Assembly: GCF_039535095.1 (NCBI RefSeq)
Contig: NZ_BAAAWN010000001.1
Span: 372,001 to 436,000 of the forward strand
Length of the DNA: 64,000 nucleotides
From: Arthrobacter ramosus
Lineage (GTDB): Bacteria; Actinomycetota; Actinomycetes; Actinomycetales; Micrococcaceae
Reading direction: 5' to 3'
Part shown: positions 33,384-40,483 of the stretch, piece by piece
Layout: every line of letters begins with the position of its first letter
Position numbering within the stretch: the stretch's first letter is position 1
The notes under the pieces: generated by a model
The model's database searches: none
Told to the model about the DNA's origin: nothing
What the model saw: only the letters and a program-made list of their open reading frames with translations
Program-made: the position numbers and the translations under genes

Positions 33384-35649
33384 TGTTCTTCCCATTGCCA
33401 TTTCCATTGCCGTTCCCGTTGCTGCTCGGCTGGGTGCTCGGAGAAGTGTTGCCCGGAGTCGTGGTGCTCGGCGTCGAAGGCTTGTACCCCGGAGGATCTA
33501 GAAGGTTCGACGGCGGGGCCGGGAACGGGTTGGTTCCATAAGTGGGAGCAACCTGGAGCATGTAATTGGAGAACTGCGGACCAGCGATCATGTAACCGTC
33601 AATGCCCTGGTAGAACTTGCCATTGATGGTGACATTCTGACCCGCTCGGCTCTGGCTGCCCAACGGATCGCCGAACCACGTGGCCGTTGCAAGGCCGGAA
33701 GTGTAGCCGGCAACCCAGGTGGAACCATTGGAGTCGTTGGTTCCGGTCTTGCCCGCGATGGGGAAGTTTGTCTTGGTGGAGATTCGAGGCTGGATCAGCG
33801 AGCCGGAACCGACGTTCAGAACCTGTTGCATCGCGTAAGCAACGCCGTGAGCGACCTCAGGGGTGACCGCGCTCCTGCAGCTCGTGGACTGGGCTGGCAG
33901 CTTGGCGCCCGTCTGGTCGGTGACCGAGGTGATGGCAATCGGCTCGCAGTACGTGCCATTGTTGGCAAAGGTGGCGAAGGCGCTGGCCATGGTCAGTGGC
34001 GCGGTCTGGGTGGAACCAATCAGGTTGCCCAAGGTTGTCATAGGAACCTTCGGGTTGGGATTGCTGGCGTCCGGGAGGCCGCCGTGGATGCCAACGGCAT
34101 CGACGATCTTCTGGATGCCACACAGGTCAACCCTTGCAGCCGTGGCAAATGTCATGGTGTTGATGGAGTTGGCCAAACCATCCACCACTGTCATGGGTTT
34201 GTAATATCCACCCTCGGCGTTCTGGAGGTCATGAGTGCCATTGGTGCTGTCATACCAGCCGACCGTTGGAGTCGGGCAAGTATTCTTCCACGGGAAATTC
34301 TGGGGATACCGCCGGACGGTACCATCCAGCACAGTATTCATCGACTTGCCCTCGTTCAACCATTCGGCAAAAGTGAAGGGCTTCATGGTGGAACCGGGCT
34401 GGAATCCGCCCAGTCCGTTGAGATCATTGCCGTTGGAATCCAGCTTGTCTACGTTGAAGTTCTGCTCGGCCTGGAACTTCCCGTCGGCTGGCAACCAGAC
34501 GGTATTTTGGGCCATCGAGATGATCTTGCCGGTGCCCGGCTGGACCGACACCAAGGAAGCGCCCCATTTGTCCGGATTGGCGCCGGCGGAAGAGTCAACC
34601 TGGGTTTGGGCCACGGCCTGCGCCTTGGGGTCTAGCGTGGTTTGGATGGTCAGGCCACCCCGCGAGACGCGGTTGACGCGCTCGTCCGCCGTGGCGCCGT
34701 AGGCCGGGTTGTTGTACAGCAGGTGCAGCACGTAGTCGCAGAAATATGCAGCAGTGGCGGAGTAGGGGCAGCCTTGGCGAGGTTGCGTGACCTTGGTGGT
34801 CACCGGCGTCGCGATGGCGGCGTCGTAGTCAGCCTTCTTGATCTTTCCCTGATCCAACATGAGGCCGAGCACAAGGTCGCGACGCTGTTTCGCGTGGTCC
34901 GGGTTCGTCACCGGATCGTAGTAGGACGGGCTGTTAACGACGCCGGCCAGCAAGGCGGCCTGCGGCAACGTGAGGTCCTTCGCGCTGGTGCTGAAGAAGA
35001 GCTTCGAGGCGGCCTCGATGCCGTAGGCATCCTTGTTGAAGAAGACGATGTTGAGGTAACCCTCAAGGATCTGCTGCTTGGAGAACTTCTTCTCCAGCGC
35101 GATGGCCAGCTTCATTTCCCGGAGCTTGTCGCCGACGCCTTTGTTGACGCCGTTGAGCTTGACGTCGGAAGCCTTGTTCTGGGAAACGAGGGACTCGTTG
35201 ATGACGTTGTTCACGTACTGCTGGGTGATGGTGGAGGCACCCTGCTGTTTTCCGCGCGCTGTGCTGACGATGGCGCGCATGATGCCGGTGGCGTCGATGC
35301 CGCCGTGCTCATAGAAGCGGCTGTCTTCAACCGAGACGATCGCGTCCTTGATAAAGGGACTCATCTGGTCGAGCGAGACACGCGTGCGGTTCTCAGAGTA
35401 GATGGAGGCGATCTGGCTGCCATCCGCGGCCAGGATGGTGGTCGCCTGGCTGGGCGGGTTCACCTGAAGCTCCGCGGGCAGCGTGTCAAAGAACTGAATG
35501 GATCCACTCGCCGCACTGCCTGAAACGGCGGCCGCGGGGACGAGCAAGCCCGCCACCAGGACACCACAAATAGCGCTCACACCGAGGAATCCGAGGATCT
35601 TTCCAAGAGTGGTGGCAGTGTCGAATAGAGGGTTCCTACGAGTCACCAT
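33376..35649 (-). CDS. Class A penicillin-binding protein (PonA2-like), 757 aa
   Basis: Bifunctional cell-wall synthase. After a short cytoplasmic N-terminus and one membrane helix (about residues 19-45) comes the GT51 transglycosylase (EDSRFYEHGGIDATG, QGASTITQQYVNN), then the transpeptidase with PGSTMKPFT (catalytic Ser-x-x-Lys), SINT and AGKTGTNDSN (KTG). The tail is Pro/Ser/Thr-rich and ends in GNGNGNGNGKNNG, a low-complexity run. ATG 35649 (MVTRRNP) is preferred; the frame extends upstream into the divergent DUF4177 gene. It is the first gene of an operon with the metallophosphoesterase. Confidence 0.9.
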   Translation of the reverse strand: MVTRRNPLFDTATTLGKILGFLGVSAICGVLVAGLLVPAAAVSGSAASGSIQFFDTLPAELQVNPPSQATTILAADGSQIASIYSENRTRVSLDQMSPFIKDAIVSVEDSRFYEHGGIDATGIMRAIVSTARGKQQGASTITQQYVNNVINESLVSQNKASDVKLNGVNKGVGDKLREMKLAIALEKKFSKQQILEGYLNIVFFNKDAYGIEAASKLFFSTSAKDLTLPQAALLAGVVNSPSYYDPVTNPDHAKQRRDLVLGLMLDQGKIKKADYDAAIATPVTTKVTQPRQGCPYSATAAYFCDYVLHLLYNNPAYGATADERVNRVSRGGLTIQTTLDPKAQAVAQTQVDSSAGANPDKWGASLVSVQPGTGKIISMAQNTVWLPADGKFQAEQNFNVDKLDSNGNDLNGLGGFQPGSTMKPFTFAEWLNEGKSMNTVLDGTVRRYPQNFPWKNTCPTPTVGWYDSTNGTHDLQNAEGGYYKPMTVVDGLANSINTMTFATAARVDLCGIQKIVDAVGIHGGLPDASNPNPKVPMTTLGNLIGSTQTAPLTMASAFATFANNGTYCEPIAITSVTDQTGAKLPAQSTSCRSAVTPEVAHGVAYAMQQVLNVGSGSLIQPRISTKTNFPIAGKTGTNDSNGSTWVAGYTSGLATATWFGDPLGSQSRAGQNVTINGKFYQGIDGYMIAGPQFSNYMLQVAPTYGTNPFPAPPSNLLDPPGYKPSTPSTTTPGNTSPSTQPSSNGNGNGNGNGKNNG

Positions 35650-35650
35650 G

Positions 35651-35679
35651 TTCACCACTTTACCGGCAAGGGCTAGTCT
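35651..35679 (+). promoter_or_regulatory. Promoter for a probably leaderless mRNA
   Basis: TTCACC (35651-35656), 17-bp spacer, TAGTCT (35674-35679). The -10 ends 7 nt before ATG 35687, and no ribosome binding site is present, the usual sign of leaderless transcription in actinobacteria. The gap to the divergent PBP gene is only 37 bp. Confidence 0.55.
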
Positions 35680-35686
35680 TTCTTTC

Positions 35687-35842
35687 ATGACCAAATGGGA
35701 GTACGCGACGATTCCGCTCATTATTCACGCTACAAAGCAGATTCTGGACCAGTGGGGAGAGGACGGCTGGGAGCTCGTCCAGGTGGTTCCCGGACCCGAT
35801 GGAAACGGACTTGTTGCATACTTGAAGAGGGAGAAGCAGTAA
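35687..35842 (+). CDS. DUF4177-like small protein, 51 aa
   Basis: MTKWEYATIPLIIHATKQIL, then QWGEDGWELVQVVPGPDG and YLKREKQ: a small conserved actinobacterial protein of the DUF4177 type (compare Rv3678A, at the same place next to the RidA gene). Function is unknown, and it is cytoplasmic. There is no ribosome binding site, so the transcript is probably leaderless. It ends 2 nt before the RidA start. Confidence 0.8.
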   Translation: MTKWEYATIPLIIHATKQILDQWGEDGWELVQVVPGPDGNGLVAYLKREKQ

Positions 35843-35844
35843 CA

Positions 35845-36381
35845 ATGACAACCCCCGCAGAAGCCAGCGTTGGCGCGGATTCCACAGCTCCGGCATCCGC
35901 CGTCGAGCAGCGCCTTGCCGAACTTGGACTGACCCTGCCGGCTGTTGCAGCTCCGGTGGCCGCTTATGTTCCGGCCATCGTCTCCGGCAACCACGTCTAC
36001 ACCTCCGGACAGCTGCCCTTCATTAACGGCAAACTCGAAGCTACGGGCAAAGTGTCCAGCGGTGAAGAGGGCCTTTCGGAAGAGCCCACGGTGTCCCCTG
36101 AAGACGCGCAGATGTATGCAGCCGTCTGTGCGGTCAATGCCTTGGCTGCCGTCAAGAGCGTCATCGGAGACCTCGACCGCATCACGCGCATCGTGAAGGT
36201 CGTCGGCTTCGTGGCCTCCGATACCTCCTTCACCGGCCAGCCCGGTGTAATCAATGGTGCATCCGAGCTCCTCGGGCGTGTCTTCGGCGACAAAGGGCAG
36301 CACGCGCGTTCCGCCGTCGGCGTTGCAGTCCTTCCGCTCGACTCTCCCGTCGAGGTCGAGTTGATCGCTGAATTCAGCTAA
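35845..36381 (+). CDS. RidA family protein, 178 aa
   Basis: RidA/YjgF/UK114 fold, of the YjgH-like longer type: YVPAIVSGNHVYTSGQLPF, TVSPEDAQMYAAVCAVNALAAV, IVKVVGFVASDTSF and GQHARSAVGVAVLPLDSPVEVE, where the conserved Arg binds the imine substrate. Such proteins hydrolyse reactive enamines/imines, but the specific substrate is unknown. An unusual Ala-rich N-terminal extension of about 20 residues precedes the domain. ATG 35845 is set by GAGGGAGAAG. It lies between the DUF4177 and NUDIX genes in one operon. Confidence 0.85.
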   Translation: MTTPAEASVGADSTAPASAVEQRLAELGLTLPAVAAPVAAYVPAIVSGNHVYTSGQLPFINGKLEATGKVSSGEEGLSEEPTVSPEDAQMYAAVCAVNALAAVKSVIGDLDRITRIVKVVGFVASDTSFTGQPGVINGASELLGRVFGDKGQHARSAVGVAVLPLDSPVEVELIAEFS

Positions 36382-36398
36382 GGAACCGGTTCACTCAA

Positions 36399-37310
36399 TT
36401 GCCACAACTAGCCCGACGCCTGTTTGCGTTACCCCCTGAACTAGAAGGGGCTGCACGGAATTGGCTTGAGCTCGGCGAACGGGCCCCCCGCGCCGCGCGT
36501 TTTGCATCTTCTGTTGTCCTGCTCCGCGATTCGCCTACCGGCCTGGAAACGTGGATGGGTTACCGTCCCGGTTCCTCGCCGCTGGGCGTTGTCGCGTTTC
36601 CCGGCGGATCGCTGGAACCCAGCGACGAAGACGCCCTCGGCTGGCTTGGTCCCTCGCCTCAGCATTGGGCCGAGACGCTAGGGACCGCCGACGTCGGACT
36701 TGCGCGCCGCCACGTGGTGGGCGCCATCCGCGAACTGTTCGAGGAAACCGGCGTGCTGCTGGCCGGCCCCGACCTGTCCTCCACAGTGGAGGCAACATCC
36801 ACTCCCGAGTGGATGAAGGCCCGCGAGGCCGTAGCAGCCCAGGACAAGTCGTTCACGGATGTCCTGGCCAAGCGTGGCTTGGCCCTGCGGACGGACCTGC
36901 TCAAGCCGCTCGTCAACTGGCTCAGCCCGGACTTCGCGCACCGTCGCTTCAACACCCGCTACTTCGCGGCAACCCTTCCGGTTAACCAACAGCCCTCGCT
37001 GTTGGCAAGCAAGGGTGTTTGGGGGCGCTGGGTGTGCGTTTCCAAACTCATGGCTGAGCGCGAGACTACTGCGCTTGGGGACGGAATCGGCCAGGAAAAT
37101 ACTGTTGGCTTGCCACTGGGCCAATTGCTGGTGCCGGGCTCGGAAATCATCCTCGAGAAGATGGCCGCTGCCCAGGGCTGCATTGCGTACCTCAGCTACA
37201 AGCGGAAGCCGCACATGTACCAGCCGCGGCTCATCGAAGAGGATGGCGCACTCATGCTCGAAGTCGAAGCGGCCCGGACGGTTTCAGGGGAGCCGCAGCG
37301 GGAACGCTGA
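36399..37310 (+). CDS. NUDIX hydrolase, 303 aa
   Basis: NUDIX domain with a long N-terminal arm. The box starts at FPGGSLEPSDED and is completed by AIRELFEETGVLLAG, with an insert between, as in the human NUDT19-like/actinobacterial subgroup. The substrate is unknown, with a nucleoside diphosphate or CoA derivative possible. The start is TTG 36399, with AAGGAAC about 12 nt upstream. It is last in the DUF4177-RidA-NUDIX operon and is closed by a very long palindromic terminator. Confidence 0.82.
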   Translation: MPQLARRLFALPPELEGAARNWLELGERAPRAARFASSVVLLRDSPTGLETWMGYRPGSSPLGVVAFPGGSLEPSDEDALGWLGPSPQHWAETLGTADVGLARRHVVGAIRELFEETGVLLAGPDLSSTVEATSTPEWMKAREAVAAQDKSFTDVLAKRGLALRTDLLKPLVNWLSPDFAHRRFNTRYFAATLPVNQQPSLLASKGVWGRWVCVSKLMAERETTALGDGIGQENTVGLPLGQLLVPGSEIILEKMAAAQGCIAYLSYKRKPHMYQPRLIEEDGALMLEVEAARTVSGEPQRER

Positions 37311-37335
37311 GCAGGACCGCCGGCGACACACGACG

Positions 37336-37403
37336 CTGGCGACACGAAAAATGCCTGGTGACACCGGAATTCCGGTGTCACCAGGCATTTTCTGTGTCGC
37401 CAG
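37336..37403. terminator. 68-bp palindromic bidirectional terminator
   Basis: A 34-bp-armed inverted repeat centred between 37369 and 37370, with only one G-U and one mismatch per arm. The inner 44 bp are a perfect palindrome with no loop (GGTGACACCGGAATTCCGGT at the centre), flanked by AAAA/TTTT; the outer arms are CTGGCGACAC/GTGTCGCCAG. It separates the convergent NUDIX and crp/glxR genes. Confidence 0.85.
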
Positions 37404-37406
37404 AAA

Positions 37407-38084
37407 TTACCGGGAGCGCTGGCGGAGGCGCTGCATGTCCAGGATGACCACTGCGCGGGCTTCCAGGCGGAGCCAGCCGCGCTGGACGAACTCGGCGAGG
37501 GCCTTGTTGACCGTCTCGCGGGAGGCTCCGACCAGCTGGGCCAGTTCTTCCTGCGTGAGTTCGTGGGCCACCAGCACGCCGTCGGTCGCGGGTCGGCCGA
37601 AGCGGTCCGCGAGGTCCAGCAGGGCCTTGGCGACACGGCCCGGGACGTCCGAGAACACGAGGTCGGACAAGGAATCGTTGGTGCGGCGCAAGCGGCGCGC
37701 GAGTGCCTGAAGCAATTGTGCGGACACCTCGGGGCGGGTGCGCAGCAGGGCGTTGAGGCTTTCGTTCTTCAGGCCTGCCAGGCGGGTCTCGGAAACGGCC
37801 GTGGCCGTTGCGGTGCGCGGGCTGGGGTCGAACAGGGCCATCTCGCCGAAGAGCTCGCCTGGGCCGAGGATGGCCAGGAGGGATTCGCGGCCATCCGGAG
37901 AGGTGCGGCCGAGCTTAACCTTGCCGGACACGATGAAGTAGAGCTGGTCACCCTGATCGCCCTCGCGGAAAACGGACGCTCCGCGTGAGAGGTCCACCTC
38001 TGTGAGTTCGTCCGTCAGCAGACGGAAAGCGTCGTCGTCAAGTGTGGCGAAGAGGGGTGCGCGGCGCAATACCTCGATATCCAT
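37407..38084 (-). CDS. glxR: Crp/Fnr family global regulator (GlxR/Crp-like), 225 aa
   Basis: Orthologue candidate of corynebacterial GlxR and mycobacterial Crp (Rv3676). The cyclic-nucleotide-binding domain (residues about 10-115) shows GELFGEMALFDPSPRTATATA, the cAMP pocket with Arg. The dimer helix leads to a helix-turn-helix TQEELAQLVGASRETVNKAL, the DNA-contacting Arg-Glu included. ATG 38084 is fixed by AGGAGATTTC. The length equals that of GlxR. It is convergent with the NUDIX gene and divergent from marP. A half-conserved GlxR-type site lies in its own upstream region. Confidence 0.88.
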   Translation of the reverse strand: MDIEVLRRAPLFATLDDDAFRLLTDELTEVDLSRGASVFREGDQGDQLYFIVSGKVKLGRTSPDGRESLLAILGPGELFGEMALFDPSPRTATATAVSETRLAGLKNESLNALLRTRPEVSAQLLQALARRLRRTNDSLSDLVFSDVPGRVAKALLDLADRFGRPATDGVLVAHELTQEELAQLVGASRETVNKALAEFVQRGWLRLEARAVVILDMQRLRQRSR

Positions 38085-38148
38085 GAAATCTCCTGAGTAA
38101 AAGTTCGGCTGGGGCGCTTCAGCCATTGTTTCAGAATTTTGTCGTGTC

Positions 38149-38164
38149 TGTGACGTACTTGGCA
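38149..38164. promoter_or_regulatory. Possible GlxR/Crp site upstream of glxR
   Basis: TGTGACGTACTTGGCA: the left half is a perfect TGTGA, while the right half (TGGCA for TCACA) is degenerate. Its place 65 bp before the start suggests autoregulation. The 247-bp divergent gap 38085-38331 has no other clear signal. Confidence 0.35.
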
Positions 38165-38331
38165 GCTGAAACGCCCTAAATCACGCGGAAGAGCCACAAA
38201 TCCTCGCCCCAACCGGCCGGGAATGCCCTGCTGGGCGGCGGCTGTGCGATCTGGGCGACAGCTTGCTTCCGAAGGGAAGCTGTCAGTCTGTGCAACTACA
38301 ATTGGGGCTTACTCGGCTGTGAGGAGCTTTG

Positions 38332-39516
38332 GTGTTCGGCTTGACCATATTGGACCTGGCGTTGATTTTGACGCTTCTTTCCTACCTGATCTACGGACTG
38401 CGCAACGGCTTCTTCGTGACGCTCGGAGGAATCGCAGGCTTCGCCGTAGGAGCGGTGGCTGCCTTTATCGCGGTACCGCTCGTCGGCGACTGGGTGAAGG
38501 ACAGTGGCTGGAGGCTGACTGCGATTATCGGCTCGGCCGTGGTGCTCATTGTCCTGGGGCACGGGCTCGGTACCTGGATCGGCCAGAGGGTCCGCAGAGC
38601 CGTGCGCATCCAGCCATTGCACGCACTTGACCGCGTGCTGGGTGGTTTCGTCAGCTTGGTTGTTGCCGCACTGGTCATGTCCATGTTGGCGTTCAGCATC
38701 GGCTCCTTGGGTGTGCCGTTCGTTTCACAGCAGCTGGCCGATTCCAAGGTGATCCGTTTCATCGACACCATGACGCCCACGCCCGTCAAGGCCAGCGTGG
38801 CGCAACTGCGTTCCACGGTCATGGGCAACGGCATTCCGCAGCTCATCGAGGGCATCGGCCCCGTGGCTCCTGTGCCCGTTCCGAACACCAGCACGGACAC
38901 TCCCGCACTCAACAATGCGGCCCATTCCGTGCTGAAGATTGCCGGCACCGCCTACCAGTGCGGCCAAAACCAGACGGGCTCCGGCTTCGTTGTCTCCCCC
39001 GGCCGCGTGGTGACCAACGCGCACGTCGTGGCTGGCGTGTCGCAGCCGGTAGTGGAAATCCCCGACGGCGGTGCGTTGCCTGGCCGCGTGGTCTACTTCG
39101 ACAGCCAACGCGACTTGGCCGTGGTCGCCGTCGATGGTCTCCCGACGGCGCCGCTCCAGTTGAGCGCCGATCTTCCGGCTGGTTCACCCGCGGCCTTCGC
39201 CGGCTACCCTCACGGTGGTCCGTTCCAGTCCAAACCGGCCGCGGTGGAGGGCATCTCGACCCTGCTGGTGCCGGACATTTACGGCAACAACCCGTCCCCG
39301 GAACAGGTCTACAAGCTGGCCGGAGACGTGCAGCCGGGCAATTCGGGCGGTCCGCTTCTGACGACCGAAGGACAGGTTGCCGGCGTGGTCTTCGCCAAGA
39401 CCACTTCGGATGTGGAAGTGGGCTACGCGCTGACTATGGACGAGCTCTCGCCAGTGGCCCAGCAAGCACCATCCCTGAGCGAGGCAGTGTCGTCAGGCCA
39501 GTGCACCAAGAAGTAG
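38332..39516 (+). CDS. marP: MarP-like membrane serine protease, 394 aa
   Basis: The N-terminal CvpA/colicin V-like domain has four membrane helices (about residues 3-130). An extracytoplasmic trypsin-like domain follows with His in VTNAHVVAG, Asp in DSQRDLAVVAV and Ser in QPGNSGGPLL. In mycobacteria MarP resists acid stress by processing a cell-wall hydrolase; the role here is inferred. GTG 38332 lies five bases after GAGGAG; a TTG at 38329 is too close to it. The stop is directly followed by R1 array C. Confidence 0.88.
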   Translation: MFGLTILDLALILTLLSYLIYGLRNGFFVTLGGIAGFAVGAVAAFIAVPLVGDWVKDSGWRLTAIIGSAVVLIVLGHGLGTWIGQRVRRAVRIQPLHALDRVLGGFVSLVVAALVMSMLAFSIGSLGVPFVSQQLADSKVIRFIDTMTPTPVKASVAQLRSTVMGNGIPQLIEGIGPVAPVPVPNTSTDTPALNNAAHSVLKIAGTAYQCGQNQTGSGFVVSPGRVVTNAHVVAGVSQPVVEIPDGGALPGRVVYFDSQRDLAVVAVDGLPTAPLQLSADLPAGSPAAFAGYPHGGPFQSKPAAVEGISTLLVPDIYGNNPSPEQVYKLAGDVQPGNSGGPLLTTEGQVAGVVFAKTTSDVEVGYALTMDELSPVAQQAPSLSEAVSSGQCTKK

Positions 39517-39518
39517 CC

Positions 39519-39902
39519 CTGCCCACCAAGGGACATGCTCTGCGCTTGATCTGAGCATTGGACATATTGCGAATGTGTCCAGTGCTGGCCGCTAAGAATG
39601 GGCATGTCCCCAGGGGTGGGGCGCACATGTCCAGCGCTGGCCACGAAGAATGAGCATGTCCCCATTGCCAGGACCTGAAAAATGTCGCTGCCCACCTAGG
39701 GACATGCTCTGCGCTTGATCTGAGCATTGGACATATTGCGAATGTGTCCAGTGCTGGCCGCTAAGAATGGGCATGTCCCCAGGGATGGGGCGCACATGTC
39801 CAACGCTGGCCACGAAGAATGAGCATGTCCCCAGGGATGGGGCGCACATGTCCAACGCTGGCCACGAAGAATGAGCATGTCCCCATTGCTGTGCGGGCAT
39901 AT
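39519..39902. repeat. R1 repeat array C
   Basis: A 149-bp block (39519-39667) is repeated from 39688 to about 39887, where an internal 52-bp segment containing GGGGCGCACATGTCCAACGC is itself doubled. Each block has the hairpin TGGACATA-TTGCGAA-TGTGTCCA (39559-39581 and 39728-39750), with the 7-nt loop shared with arrays A and B, plus GGGACATGCTCTGCGC, GGGCATGTCCCC and GAGCATGTCCCC. It fills the convergent gap 39517-39938 between marP and aroQ. The near identity of the blocks points to recent duplication. Confidence 0.9.
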
Positions 39903-39938
39903 CCGTGCCGCCCAGGGAACCCCGCTCAGTCGGAGGAT

Positions 39939-40403
39939 CTAGACCGCGGTGGCGAGGTAGTCGATGGCCAGCTTGTAGCCCTGGACTCCTGCGCCGACGA
40001 TCACCGCGGAGCACACCGGGGACAGGTAGGAGTGGTGCCGGAATTCCTCGCGCTGGTGCACATTGGTGATGTGGACCTCGACGGCGGGAAGCTGCACTGC
40101 TGCAAGGGCGTCCCGCAGCGCTACGGAAGTGTGCGTGTACGCACCCGCGTTGATGACGATCCCGACGGCGGTTCCGCGTGCGCCGTGGATGGCGTCCAAG
40201 AGGTCGCCCTCATGGTTGGACTGGACGCAGTCCACTGTGAAGCCGTGGGCCCCGGCGGCTGCCATGGCGAGTTGTTCGACGTCGGCCAAGGTGGAGGTGC
40301 CGTACTTTTCCGGCTCGCGCGTGCCCAGCAAGTTCAGGTTGGGGCCGTTGAGGACGAGGATGGTGCCGCGACCGGCTTCGGTGGCGGTGGGAGCTTCAGT
40401 CAT
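39939..40403 (-). CDS. aroQ: Type II 3-dehydroquinate dehydratase, 154 aa
   Basis: Shikimate pathway (or quinate use) dehydratase, dodecameric type II. Motifs: [18 protein letters not shown] with the catalytic Tyr, [32 protein letters not shown], and [18 protein letters not shown] with the catalytic His. The length is normal. It stands apart from other aro genes and follows the alpha-galactosidase module on the same strand, separated by a hairpin, so it is probably its own unit. Confidence 0.93.
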   Translation of the reverse strand: MTEAPTATEAGRGTILVLNGPNLNLLGTREPEKYGTSTLADVEQLAMAAAGAHGFTVDCVQSNHEGDLLDAIHGARGTAVGIVINAGAYTHTSVALRDALAAVQLPAVEVHITNVHQREEFRHHSYLSPVCSAVIVGAGVQGYKLAIDYLATAV

Positions 40404-40435
40404 ACCCCCAATCTATCGGTGTGCGGAGGCGGTCC

Positions 40436-40474
40436 GGCGTTTCTTACGCTGCCGTGGGCTGCGTAAGAAACGCC
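40436..40474 (-). terminator. Hairpin downstream of the alpha-galactosidase gene
   Basis: GGCGTTTCTTACGC (40436-40449) pairs with GCGTAAGAAACGCC (40461-40474), perfect 14-bp arms with an 11-nt loop. It lies 10 nt past the alpha-galactosidase stop and before aroQ. There is no long T-run. Confidence 0.65.
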
Positions 40475-40483
40475 GAACGGCAG

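Noticed and set aside
39592..40014. Minus-strand frames across array C with repeated TCAPxLGTC and GHAHSSWPALDM
   Set aside because: Created by tandem duplication of the repeat. No ribosome binding site and no domain; the sequence is better explained as repeat DNA.
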